DNA of 55,240 nucleotides from Acidobacteriota bacterium (GTDB taxonomy: Bacteria; Acidobacteriota; Holophagae; Holophagales; Holophagaceae): the NCBI GenBank assembly GCA_016213735.1, contig JACQZU010000025.1, forward strand, positions 1 to 55,240. Direction: 5' to 3'. The stretch's first letter is position 1, and each line of letters opens with the position of its first letter. Positions 5,682 through 16,014 of the stretch are shown here, one piece after another. The translations under genes were made by a program, and so were the position numbers. Under the pieces are notes generated by a model, which was not told where the DNA came from, did no database searches, and saw nothing but the letters and a program-made list of their open reading frames with translations.

Positions 5682-6878
5682 ATGAAACCAAATTTACAGC
5701 CCATCATCGTTTCAATTATCTCTATTTCGGGCCTTCCTTCCCAATTGGCTTGCCAGGGAGAAAAGGGGATCAGCAAACTCAAGGAGATCGCAAAAAGCCA
5801 TGACGTACCTATTAAATTCTTTGGTAAAGTGGTGGATAACCTTGGCCAACCCATTGAAGATGCCGAAGTTGAAATTAATATTACTAAATTCGACTCAATA
5901 AGTCCATACTTTATGGGTATTCGTCAACATTATATTAGAACAAATAAAGAAGGATGTTTTTCAATAATAAACGAAATAGGATCAAAAATATTTATTGCGA
6001 AGATAAAAAAAGAAAAATACGATTCTAAATTATTAAATGAATCTCCGAGTGGAATAAATTATTATAAGAAAAATGATGTTGTGTTGAGTTATTTCCAAGA
6101 TAAATCTGGGTTTCCTTCCTATGTCCCCGACCCCAAGAACCCGATGGTTTTTCGCCTGCGGAAGAAGGGTCCCGAGGCCTTCCTGATGTCGGGAGGTGTC
6201 CATTTCGAGTTTTCCGAAGAGGAATCTGGCACCTACAAAGGGGACAGTCTCTTCCGCGGGGGGAGAGGCTTCCCAATGAAGACCGAGGAGCTGGACAATC
6301 CCAAGGTCTACGGGGAGCCGGTGGTGTGTGACCTGCGGGCCAAGGCGACCTACCATCCCAAGCGCAAGCTGTGGGTCGTGGTGATCGAACCCGGCAATCC
6401 CGAGGGGGGGATCCTGGTGAGCGACGAACTGCTCTACGAAGCCCCTGCCACCGGCTACCAGCCTGGCCTGACCATCCAGGTCCCTTGCAAGGGTCCCAAG
6501 GACTCGAACCCGAATTGGGGCATCGAGACCCCAAGCCCCGGAAAGTACCTCTATCTCCGAAGCCGCAAGGAACCCATCTATTCCAGGATCAACATGGAGA
6601 ACGGGTTTAAAACCCATTTCACCACTTCATCCAAGGACAAGAAGACCCTTGTTCAGGAGATGTGGTTTGGCGGTGCCGCCAAGACCAACCCCTACGGGGA
6701 CCGCATCCTGGAGGAGGCGACCGACCTCCCGGGGCCCCTTCGGTTGAAGCTCATGGATGAGATTGATGAGGCCCACAAGCGAGGCGTCCGGCCCGTGGCC
6801 CCCGATCTGGAAAAGCGCGTCGCGGAGTGGAGGCGGGGTGGTGCGTCCTCCGGAGACTCGAAGCGGCGGTCCAATTGA
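5682..6878 (+). CDS. Exported protein with carboxypeptidase-regulatory-like N-terminus, mosaic composition
   Basis: The product is 398 residues. An N-terminal hydrophobic stretch ending SQLACQ looks like a signal peptide. Residues about 43-110 (FFGKVVDNLGQPIEDAEVEI, later IRTNKEGCFSI and KKEKYDSK) match the pattern of carboxypeptidase-regulatory/Cna-B-like beta domains, common in extracytoplasmic proteins of Acidobacteriota. The C-terminal 260 residues are not recognised. DNA before about 6110 is AT-rich like the cassettes; after it the gene is GC-rich like the host, without frame loss. This suggests a fusion of acquired 5' and resident 3' sequence, or strong local drift. No good ribosome-binding site lies directly before ATG 5682. 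Confidence 0.75.
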   Translation: MKPNLQPIIVSIISISGLPSQLACQGEKGISKLKEIAKSHDVPIKFFGKVVDNLGQPIEDAEVEINITKFDSISPYFMGIRQHYIRTNKEGCFSIINEIGSKIFIAKIKKEKYDSKLLNESPSGINYYKKNDVVLSYFQDKSGFPSYVPDPKNPMVFRLRKKGPEAFLMSGGVHFEFSEEESGTYKGDSLFRGGRGFPMKTEELDNPKVYGEPVVCDLRAKATYHPKRKLWVVVIEPGNPEGGILVSDELLYEAPATGYQPGLTIQVPCKGPKDSNPNWGIETPSPGKYLYLRSRKEPIYSRINMENGFKTHFTTSSKDKKTLVQEMWFGGAAKTNPYGDRILEEATDLPGPLRLKLMDEIDEAHKRGVRPVAPDLEKRVAEWRRGGASSGDSKRRSN

Positions 6879-6912
6879 CGCATGAAGGCCAGTTCTACTT
6901 TCCCTCGGTCGG

Positions 6913-7062
6913 ATGCCGCTGCGCATGAGCCGGAGCTTCCAGCCCACGGAGCTGGTGGACGGGCTGATCCAGGTGGGCTTCTTCTACGAGAACCAGGTGC
7001 TGGCGGTGGGCGGGGAGCTGATCGGCACCGGGGCGGAGCGACGAACTGCGAGGCATGGCCGC
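6913..7062 (+). other. Possible gene fragment, unidentified
   Basis: One plus-strand frame reads MSRSFQPTELVDGLIQVGFF, then YENQVLAVGGELIGTGAERR, which has the texture of real protein. It has no clear start signal and runs into the 3' end of the minus-strand fic gene. It may be the remnant of a gene cut by rearrangement at this junction. No family could be named. Confidence 0.25.
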
Positions 7063-7072
7063 TCGCACAACC

Positions 7073-8158
7073 TCACGCATTCCGCCCACCTCCAGAGCCC
7101 ATCAGGATCTCCGTCAGCGCTGTGTTGATGTAGTAGCTGCCGCGCCCGATCTTCCGCTTGAGCAGGAAGCCGTCCTGAGCAAGCAAATCGAGGTACCGGG
7201 TGGCGGTAATGCGGGAGACGTTCAAGTCCCGTTCGATGAACTCGATGCGCGTGTAGGGGTGGATGAACAGGTTGTTGATGAGATCCTGGCTGTAGAACTT
7301 GTGGCGGTCGCGGATGCGGTGCTTGTAGTCGAAGAGCACGGCTTTGATCGCGTGGATCGTGTCGATGGTCTGCAGGGCAGTCTGCTCCACCGCATGCAGC
7401 ATGTAGAGCACCCACGCCTCCCAGGCATCGTCCTCCCGGACCGACTGGAGCAGGCGGTAGTAGTCGCTCTTGGTGCGGACGATGTGACTGCTGAGATAGA
7501 GCACCGGGATGTCCAACAGCCCTTCCTTGACGAGGTACAGGACGTTGACGATTCGCCCGGTCCTGCCGTTGCCGTCGTAGAAGGGATGAATGCTTTCGAA
7601 CTGGTGGTGGATCAGGCTCATCTTTACGAGGGGATCGGCCTCGAAAGGCACCTCTCCGTTGATGAACCGCTCCAGGTCGCTCATCAGGCGCTGTACATCC
7701 TTGGCATCCTGGGGCGGGGTATAGACGGTTTCGCCTGCGTTGTTCTTCAAGGCGGTGCCCGGCATTGTGCGGAACCCCGCCTTGTTCTCCTCCAGCACTT
7801 CCTGGATCAGGAGGATGTGGTTGAGGGTCAGAAGTCCTGTCCCTCGAACCTGCTCATACCCCTCCCGCAGCGCCTGCCGGTAACGATGCACTTCCTTGGT
7901 GACGGGATCGCCGGAATCCGGGGATTGGAGATCATCTTGGAACAACTCGTCATGGGTGGTGATGATGTTCTCGATCTCCGAACTGTCCTTGGCTTCCTGC
8001 AAACCCAGGGTGTCGATGAGGATGCCCTGGTTCGGGATGGAGGCTGCCACACCTTTGAGTTCAGCGAGCTGGCGGCTTGCCGATGCCAGTTTTTTCAGGA
8101 TGGGCGCCGTGTCGAACCGGCTGGCTCGGAGGCGCTCCAGGGGTGGGATGGGAGACAT
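7073..8158 (-). CDS. fic: Fic-family protein adenylyltransferase with C-terminal winged helix
   Basis: The product is 361 residues, close in length and layout to SoFic-type enzymes that transfer AMP to target hydroxyls. The active-site motif HPFYDGNGRTGR is complete at about 191-202. The N-terminal part has SSEIEN (59-64), matching the (S/T)xxxE(G/N) inhibitory helix with Glu63, so the enzyme should be self-restrained (class II). Residues after about 290 (IEFIERDLNVSRITATRYLD) form a winged helix-turn-helix, which could bind its own DNA. ATG 8158 is chosen because AAGGAAGG lies just upstream; ATG 8182 falls inside the palindrome and lacks such a site. A decayed hsdM lies upstream on the same strand, and Fic genes are often found in type I restriction loci. 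Confidence 0.9.
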   Translation of the reverse strand: MSPIPPLERLRASRFDTAPILKKLASASRQLAELKGVAASIPNQGILIDTLGLQEAKDSSEIENIITTHDELFQDDLQSPDSGDPVTKEVHRYRQALREGYEQVRGTGLLTLNHILLIQEVLEENKAGFRTMPGTALKNNAGETVYTPPQDAKDVQRLMSDLERFINGEVPFEADPLVKMSLIHHQFESIHPFYDGNGRTGRIVNVLYLVKEGLLDIPVLYLSSHIVRTKSDYYRLLQSVREDDAWEAWVLYMLHAVEQTALQTIDTIHAIKAVLFDYKHRIRDRHKFYSQDLINNLFIHPYTRIEFIERDLNVSRITATRYLDLLAQDGFLLKRKIGRGSYYINTALTEILMGSGGGRNA

Positions 8159-8178
8159 GTCCTTCCTTGGGGTGGAGT

Positions 8179-8212
8179 ACATGTATAGATATTGGTTGTT
8201 TTCTATACATGT
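8179..8212. promoter_or_regulatory. Palindromic operator candidate upstream of fic
   Basis: A perfect 10-bp inverted repeat, ACATGTATAG (8179-8188) and CTATACATGT (8203-8212), is separated by 14 bp of AT-rich sequence. It lies 20-54 nt before the fic start, where a promoter is expected. The Fic winged helix is a natural candidate ligand (inference). Confidence 0.6.
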
Positions 8213-8295
8213 TCCAGTCGAAATGCAAAGAATCCGCTGCCGATGCTCCTAAGAATTGATCCAGAAGGTCTTGTCGGTGTCAGGGCGAGGGGCGC

Positions 8296-8624
8296 TCAGA
8301 CAGAGTACCCCAGCCTGCCCAGGCGTTCACGGATGAGGACATTCAGTTCCTGTCACTTTTCCATCTGCTCTGCCAGTTGGGCCGTGAGGCGCTCCATCCT
8401 CTCGGCGAAGGCTTCGTCGTCATCCTCCGCCGCCTCGGGGCCGACGCAGCGTCCCTGGGTGAGCACGAAGCCGTGCGCGTGGATCCCGGCGACCTTCACG
8501 GCGCGGCAGAATCCGGGGAGATCAGCGTGAGCGTCCTTGGTCTCGCCATCTACTGGAGGTCCTCCTCGTCGAGGACGCGGTTCACCGGGGTTTCCATCCG
8601 CCCCAGCTTCCGGGCGACCATGGA
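8296..8624 (-). pseudogene. hsdM: Decayed 3' end of a type I restriction methyltransferase gene
   Basis: On the minus strand, ARKLGRMETPVNRVLDEEDL (8550-8624) is followed in another frame by ETKDAHADLPGFCRA, GFVLTQGRCVGPEAAEDDDE, AFAERMERLTAQLAEQMEK, a TGA, and then QELNVLIRERLGRLGY to a final stop at 8296. This order matches the C-terminus of HsdM (DVPGFC, VLTPGRYVG, EDD-x-x-F, RLT-x-x-L, LGY). There is at least one frameshift near 8555, one in-frame stop near 8353, and loss of everything upstream. The catalytic domain is gone, so the product is not functional. It probably formed part of a type I restriction-modification locus together with the adjacent fic gene. Confidence 0.75.
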
Positions 8625-9066
8625 CCACCATTCGCCCTTCCGAGGGCACGGGGCTGCAGGCCGAAGTGTTCGAGACCTACACGCTGCTGAACCAGGCGGT
8701 GATGCAGCCGGAGAAGCGGGTGCAGGACGCGGTGGGGTGCCGCCGGGTGCTGGGGAAGGATGGGACGGGAGGCGGCGCCACAACGCGGGACGGTGTCACG
8801 GCGGCCTTTGAATCGGGTTCCTTCGCGTCCCCCACGGTGGTGCCGGTGCAGGGGGGATCCGGCGGCGAGCTGGGCCTTGCCGTGACTGGGTTCGTCGCCA
8901 TCGGGGCGGGTAGAAGTGCTGCTCGCCGGTGGGGAGCCATCGGGTCCTGGAAGGCGGTGCGTTCGCGGTGCTTGTGCCGGCGAAGGCCTGGGCCTGGGTG
9001 ACGGGCACGGCGTCCATGCCGGCGGGATGGGCGGAGGTTATCCGGGCGAACAAGGAAAAAGCATTT
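8625..9066. other. Gene-poor stretch with possible unidentified relics
   Basis: No intact gene is supported here. A plus-strand segment near 8650-8760 reads GLQAEVFETYTLLNQAVMQP followed by EKRVQDAVGCRRVLGKDG, and another near 8970-9060 reads LVPAKAWAWVTGTASMPAGW. Both look protein-like but have no start, no recognisable family and no long frame. With the hsdM relic next door, this stretch probably consists of remnants of lost genes. Confidence 0.35.
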
Positions 9067-9140
9067 ACCACGAAAAACACGAAAAGCACGAAAACAGGAA
9101 CCCAACTGGACGGTTTCGTGTCTTTCGTGCCTTTCGTGGT
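9067..9140. repeat. Large palindromic repeat of CACGAAA units
   Basis: The left arm (9067-9095) is ACCACGAAA followed by further CACGAAA units. The right arm (9112-9140) is its imperfect reverse complement ending CTTTCGTGGT, about 24 of 29 positions pairing across a 16-nt loop. Repeats of this type are dispersed in many environmental bacterial genomes. It lies just after the 3' end of the minus-strand esterase gene and may also act as a terminator-like hairpin. Confidence 0.8.
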
Positions 9141-9170
9141 TGAGGATTCTTTTTCATCGGTTCCATCCCC

Positions 9171-10499
9171 CTACGGACCCTTCCCCGCCGCCATCTCCTT
9201 CAGGATGGCTTCGAATTCGGGGTCGCCGTGGAGGGGTTTCAGTTCTTCCAGGGCCCGGAGTCGCTCGGGCTTGGCGTAGCCCCGTAGCTGGGCGCTCCGC
9301 AGGTGGAGGAGGGCGTCGGGGCGGCGTCCCAGCTGGAGCTGGGCGGCGGCGGCGTAGATGCAGGGCCAGCCCTCCCGCTCGTCCAGGGCGGCCATGGTCG
9401 TGCTGAAGGCGAGGACGCGGTCCCAGGCCTTCTTCTCGTAGGCCTCGGCCAGGAGGCCGTAGCAGGCGGCGAAGGCCCGGCCCAGCAGGCGGCGGATCAT
9501 GCGCTGCTCCAGGGGCGGGGCCGCCCTCACGCGCTCCACCAGGGCCTGGAGGCGGCGGGTGGCCACGCTTTCGCTCCGCACCTCGGCCAGCTCCCGGGCC
9601 TCGGCCAGGTAGCGCTCCTCCAGGCGCAGCTCCTCCAGCACCGCCGGGTCCTTCCCCAGGGCGGCGGCCCGGGCCTGGGCCTGCCGTCCTTCCGGAGCCT
9701 CGGGGAAGAGGGCCGCCAGCTCCTGGCAGCGGCGCAGGGCCAGGGCCGAATTCCCCGCCGCCTCCGCCTGGGCGGCCAAGTGCCGGCGCAGCTCCGATTC
9801 CAGGGCCGGATCCGGCGCCTTCAGCCCCTTCCGCATGGCCCCCAGCTCCACCAGGCCCAGAAGGGTCTCGGCGACGGCCTCGGGGGGCCAGCGGTGGCCG
9901 CCCTCGAAGCGGTCCGCCAGGGCCCGCCAGCCCCGGGACTGGAGTTCCCGCCGCCCCTCAAGGAGTTCCCAGTGGTTGAAGTCCTCCTGGCCGCTGAGGA
10001 GGAGGAAGTCCAGGTGCCCCAGGCCCGTGAGGAAGCCCTCCCCGGTGCCGAAGGCGCCGATGGAGATGAGGCCGGAGAAGGCCTTGGGATGCCTCAGGGC
10101 CAGGCGCATCGCCATGCGGGCGCCGCCGGAGAAGCCCACGGCACAGCTGCGTTTCGGGTCCACCTTGAAGCGGGCGTGGACGTCCTCCCACATCTCCGCC
10201 GAGGCCTCCAGGGCCGGCCGCAGGGGACCGTTCCGGGAATCGTTGGAGCCCACCACGATCCAGCCGAATCGCTCGGCGGCCTTCCGGAACAGGCGCACCG
10301 GCTCCTCCCCGGCGCCCCCGGGGGAGAAGGCGAAGAGCACGGGCCAGCTGCGGTCCTCGCGGTAGCCCGGGGGCAGGTAGAGCGCGTAGCTGAAGGCCGG
10401 CCGGGCGGTGCAGGGCACCCTGGGAACCACCTCGCCGGGAGGGAAGGGGGCCTGGCCGAACAGCGGCGCAAGCAGGAGGACGAGGAGCAAGGCGCGCAT
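9171..10499 (-). CDS. Exported alpha/beta-hydrolase (esterase) with helical repeat tail
   Basis: The product is 442 residues. ATG 10499 opens a clean signal peptide (MRALLLVLLLAPLFGQ). Residues about 25-215 form an alpha/beta-hydrolase of the esterase/PHB-depolymerase-like type: YLPPGY, FAFSPGGAGEE (oxyanion region), the nucleophile elbow GFSGGA with Ser124, and FEGGHRWP supplying the likely catalytic His. The remaining 220 residues are alanine- and leucine-rich helices with spacing like tetratricopeptide repeats (for example YAAAAQLQLGRRPDALLHLR). A periplasmic or secreted ester hydrolase is likely; the substrate is unknown. It stands alone, with long intergenic sequence on both sides. Confidence 0.85.
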   Translation of the reverse strand: MRALLLVLLLAPLFGQAPFPPGEVVPRVPCTARPAFSYALYLPPGYREDRSWPVLFAFSPGGAGEEPVRLFRKAAERFGWIVVGSNDSRNGPLRPALEASAEMWEDVHARFKVDPKRSCAVGFSGGARMAMRLALRHPKAFSGLISIGAFGTGEGFLTGLGHLDFLLLSGQEDFNHWELLEGRRELQSRGWRALADRFEGGHRWPPEAVAETLLGLVELGAMRKGLKAPDPALESELRRHLAAQAEAAGNSALALRRCQELAALFPEAPEGRQAQARAAALGKDPAVLEELRLEERYLAEARELAEVRSESVATRRLQALVERVRAAPPLEQRMIRRLLGRAFAACYGLLAEAYEKKAWDRVLAFSTTMAALDEREGWPCIYAAAAQLQLGRRPDALLHLRSAQLRGYAKPERLRALEELKPLHGDPEFEAILKEMAAGKGP

Positions 10500-10632
10500 G
10501 GCAGGTGGATGATGGCAGGGCAGGGGGCCCGGGGGCATCGGGGCCCGCCCCGCCCGGAGGGCAGGTCGCCCCAGGGAGAGGGGGGATGGGCCCAGGCGGG
10601 CGGAGCAAGGAGGCGGGGGAAGGGTCCCTACT

Positions 10633-10745
10633 CGGCCGCGGCCACGGCCACGGCCACGGATTCGGACACGGCCACGGATACGGCCACGGCCACGGGACCG
10701 CGACCGTGGCCGTGACCGTGATCGTGGCCGTCACCGTCACCGTCG
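10633..10745. repeat. CACGGC repeat tract with inverted second half (copy A)
   Basis: GCCACG-type hexamers (GGCCACGGCCACGGATTCGG and so on) fill 10633-10695. Their reverse complements (GTGGCCGTGACCGTGATC and so on) fill 10700-10745, so the tract can form a long imperfect hairpin. It occupies the 465-bp gene-free interval between the esterase start and the gene at 10965; nothing else is recognisable there. A plus-strand frame reads as a Gly-His repeat, but no start or context supports translation. A related tract lies at 13171-13284. Confidence 0.8.
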
Positions 10746-10964
10746 CCCCAAAAATCCTTCCACCGTTCCTTCTCGAAAAACCTGAACAAGCGCACGGCTT
10801 CCCCCGGTCCGGAGGCCCTAACTCCAAGTCAGTCCCCCCAAGCTCCTTCCCTCTGGAGGTCCGCTGTTACCGTTCGCGTCGCCCAAGGGCACCGTTCGCG
10901 GTCAGCCGCCCAAGAACGCCCCGGCTCCTGCCATCGTCGAGCTTCACTGGTCACGGGAGGTTGC

Positions 10965-11498
10965 ATGTTTTCCATGGTTCGAAACGGGATGGTCCGGCAT
11001 TCCTTGAAGGCCCTGATGCTCATCCTCTTGCCTTCTTCCCTCGCGGATGCCCAAGGGGTGGCGGGCGCCCAGGGGCCCGACGTCCTGATGGTCAGGCTCA
11101 TCGGAAGTGGGGGATCGGCGACGATCGACGGCAAGCATCATCGAAGTTCCGAGGTGGGGGCGGATCTCATGCTTCCCGCCAACGACCGCCAAAGGTACGG
11201 ATTGAGGATTTCTTCCATCAACCTCGATGTTTCGGGCAAGAAGCAGAATTATCTTTGCGTGGGGGTGATGCTGGAGACGGTGATGTTCAACTGGTGCCGG
11301 ATGGAGATCGGCACCGTGGGGTTTGTGGGGCGCGGAGACTTGAGCGGAAGCAATCCTTTCGGCCTGGCCTCCTTCTTCGGCTACGAGAAGAAGCTGGGGC
11401 AGTTTTCCTTCACCATCGGGTACGACTCGAAAATCATCTTCACCAAGCCCTCCATCACGGTGAACGGCCTGGGCGTTGGGGTGGGTTACCATTTCTGA
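10965..11498 (+). CDS. Exported protein, possible small outer-membrane barrel
   Basis: The product is 177 residues. A signal peptide (SLKALMLILLPSSLADAQG, cleavage near residue 30) is followed by a sequence with alternating hydrophobic residues and glycines: YGLRISSINLDVS, NYLCVGVMLETVMF, FSFTIGYDSKIIF. It ends GLGVGVGYHF, and a C-terminal aromatic after alternating residues is typical of outer-membrane beta-barrels. Function is unknown. ATG 10965 has GGGAGG a few bases upstream. It may be co-transcribed with the VOC gene 31 nt downstream. Confidence 0.75.
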   Translation: MFSMVRNGMVRHSLKALMLILLPSSLADAQGVAGAQGPDVLMVRLIGSGGSATIDGKHHRSSEVGADLMLPANDRQRYGLRISSINLDVSGKKQNYLCVGVMLETVMFNWCRMEIGTVGFVGRGDLSGSNPFGLASFFGYEKKLGQFSFTIGYDSKIIFTKPSITVNGLGVGVGYHF

Positions 11499-11529
11499 CC
11501 TCCCTCCGACGCTTTCAAGGAGTGACGCC

Positions 11530-11997
11530 ATGGCCAGTTCCATTCGCACCTGCCTCTGGTTCCGCGACGGGCGGGGCCAGGAGGCAGCGGAGTACTACTG
11601 CTCCCTGATTCCCGGCAGCGGGATCGAGAAATCCTTTTTCGGGGACAACGGTTATGGCCCCTTCTCCGTGATCGATTTCTCCCTGGGCGGAGTGCCGTAC
11701 CAGATCCTGGACGCGGGGCCGATGTTCACGCTGACCGAGGCCGTGTCCATTTCGGTCGCGACGGACGACCAGGCCGAGACGGACCGGCTCTGGGCCGCCT
11801 TGACCGGAAATGGCGGGGAGGAAACCGCCTGCGGGTGGCTGAAGGATCGCTACGGGGTGTCGTGGCAGGTCTACCCGAAGCGGCTGACCGAATTGACCAC
11901 CAGCGCCGACAAGGAAGTGTCGGCCAAGGCCATGGCGGCGATGATGAAACAAACCAAAATCGACATCGCCGCAATCGAAGCCGCGGTCCGTGCCTAG
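11530..11997 (+). CDS. VOC-superfamily protein, PhnB/3-demethylubiquinone-methyltransferase-like
   Basis: The product is 155 residues. The start MASSIRTCLWFRDGRGQEAA, with EYYCSLIPGSGI, FSLGGVPYQILDAGP and the later GWLKDRYGVSWQV, matches the PhnB-like family (beta-alpha-beta-beta-beta folds with metal-binding potential). Members are often annotated as 3-demethylubiquinone methyltransferase but mostly lack a proven reaction. Protein length is typical. ATG 11530 has AAGGAG eight nt upstream. It is the first of three small-enzyme genes (VOC, DinB, SnoaL-like) reading in the same direction. Confidence 0.9.
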   Translation: MASSIRTCLWFRDGRGQEAAEYYCSLIPGSGIEKSFFGDNGYGPFSVIDFSLGGVPYQILDAGPMFTLTEAVSISVATDDQAETDRLWAALTGNGGEETACGWLKDRYGVSWQVYPKRLTELTTSADKEVSAKAMAAMMKQTKIDIAAIEAAVRA

Positions 11998-12149
11998 AAG
12001 CCGGCGCCCGACCCCTCCGCTCAACCCGGGCCCCGGCCGCATGGCCTTCCGCCCGCGGTCCACTTATAGCCATCCCGGGCCCGCCCATCCCCTCGGGACA
12101 CGCGCGGCCGCCTGGCTTCTCTCCTGAGGCATGCTCCAGTGGAGTCGGC

Positions 12150-12671
12150 ATGGATGCCCTGACCATCCTTGAAGAACTCACCCGACACATGGAATGGGCG
12201 GACTCGTTGGTCTTCCTCGCCATTCGGGGGAACCCGGGGGCGGAGCAGGACGAAGTCCTGTTGGGGCGGCTCCGGCACATCCACCTTGTCCAGAAAGTCT
12301 TTCTTGATGTCTGGGGGAACCAACCGATCAGCCCCCAGGAAACAGAGGCCCTGAGCGCTTCCGAGCTGCTCGGTTTCGCGAAATCCGTCCACGGGAAGAT
12401 CCAGCAATTCCAGGGCTCCCTGTCCGCGGGTGACTTGGACAAGAAGACTCCCCTGCCCTGGGCCCGGCAGGTCAGCGCCCAGCTCGGCTTCGAGATGGCC
12501 GACCCATCCCTGGGTCAAACCATGCTTCAGGTATCCGCCCACAGCTCCTACCACCGGGGGCAGGTCAACGCCCGGCTTCGAGACCTGGGCCTAGTCCCCC
12601 CCCTGACCGATTACATCGCCTGGGTATGGTCTGGCCGACCCTCACCGACCTGGCCGGCCCGCCCTGCCTGA
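12150..12671 (+). CDS. DinB-family protein (putative metal-dependent four-helix bundle)
   Basis: The product is 173 residues. Helical layout and the spaced histidines fit the DinB/YfiT-like fold: HMEWADSLVF near the N-terminus, HIHLVQKVFLDVW in the middle, and the terminal HSSYHRGQVNARLR, where the HxxxH pair usually holds the metal. Family members include thiol transferases and hydrolases; no specific substrate can be given. ATG 12150 begins MDALTILEEL. The last 15 residues (SGRPSPTWPARPA) look like an unstructured extension. Confidence 0.85.
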   Translation: MDALTILEELTRHMEWADSLVFLAIRGNPGAEQDEVLLGRLRHIHLVQKVFLDVWGNQPISPQETEALSASELLGFAKSVHGKIQQFQGSLSAGDLDKKTPLPWARQVSAQLGFEMADPSLGQTMLQVSAHSSYHRGQVNARLRDLGLVPPLTDYIAWVWSGRPSPTWPARPA

Positions 12672-12749
12672 CCTGTGCTTCCAACGGCCCCGGCTCCGCC
12701 GCCCGCCCCTCCGGTCACCGCGGCGAAGGGCACTCCTCGGAGTCTCCCC

Positions 12750-13145
12750 ATGAACCCCTCCTCCGCGGAATCCGTCGTCCGGGAATTTTGGCGCCTGATG
12801 GGCTCCAACGACTTCTCATCGGTCGGTGCCGTCCTCTCGCCTTCCTTTTCACTGGAGTGGCCGCAGTCCAATGAACGCATCCGCGGGGCCGACACCTTCG
12901 CGCGGATGAACGCGGAGTATCCCTCCCAAGGTCCGTGGTCCTTCACGGTCCTGCGCCTGGTCGCGTCCGGGACCGAGGCCGTCACCCGCGTCGCGGTCAC
13001 CGACGGTCATCTCTCCGCCGAGGCCATCTCGTTCTTCACCGTCTCCGAAGGCCTGATCACGAAGGTCGTGGAGTTCTGGCCCGAGCCCTATCCGGCCCCC
13101 GCCCACCGGAAACACCTGACCGAACCCCTGGCTCCTGCCCCCTGA
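12750..13145 (+). CDS. SnoaL-like NTF2-fold protein
   Basis: The product is 131 residues. FWRLMGSNDFSSVGAVLSPS, then a charged loop with NERIRGADTFARMNAEYP, and the strands VTRVAVTDG, ISFFTV, GLITKVVEFW match the SnoaL-like/NTF2 cone-shaped fold. Such proteins are cyclases, isomerases or of unknown role. ATG 12750 is chosen because the sequence upstream is low-complexity proline-alanine. It ends with an Ala-Pro tail (EPLAPAP). It lies 78 nt after the DinB gene. Confidence 0.8.
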   Translation: MNPSSAESVVREFWRLMGSNDFSSVGAVLSPSFSLEWPQSNERIRGADTFARMNAEYPSQGPWSFTVLRLVASGTEAVTRVAVTDGHLSAEAISFFTVSEGLITKVVEFWPEPYPAPAHRKHLTEPLAPAP

Positions 13146-13170
13146 CCGGGCCCCCGTCCCCGGAGACGGT

Positions 13171-13284
13171 CACGGCGCCGGCCCCGGCCACGATCACGGT
13201 CACGGCGCCGGCCCCGGCCACGATCACGGTCACGGCTACGGCCCCGGCCCCGGTCACAGTCACGGTCACGGATTCGGCCCCGCC
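13171..13284. repeat. 30-bp tandem repeat (copy B of the CACGG family)
   Basis: The units 13171-13200 and 13201-13230 are identical over 30 bp (CACGGCGCCGGCCCCGGCCA then CGATCACGGT). A diverged third unit (13231-13260) and a partial fourth with CACGGATTCGG follow. The motif GGTCACGGATTCGG links it to copy A. The tract fills the interval between the SnoaL-like gene and valS. Confidence 0.9.
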
Positions 13285-13361
13285 CCCGCCCAGTCCCCGG
13301 GCACGTTCATCCCAAGCTGCGGTAACATCGAGGTTTACGCATTTTCGCCCCGGGATCCCGC

Positions 13362-15980
<2,619 letters not shown>

Positions 15981-16014
15981 TGGGGGTCCAGGCGGCCCCT
16001 GGCACACTGGATCC

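Noticed and set aside
9067-9140. Considered as a CRISPR-like repeat
   Set aside because: Units are about 8-10 bp, contiguous and inverted, without spacers; it is a palindrome.
10505-11608. Long plus-strand frame with a Gly-His repeat (GRGHGHGHGFGHGHG)
   Set aside because: It comes from the CACGGC repeat tract and then shadows the gene at 10965 in another frame; no ribosome-binding site.
13171-13284. Considered as a CRISPR array or protein repeat
   Set aside because: The 30-bp units abut with no unique spacers and lie outside any supported gene.
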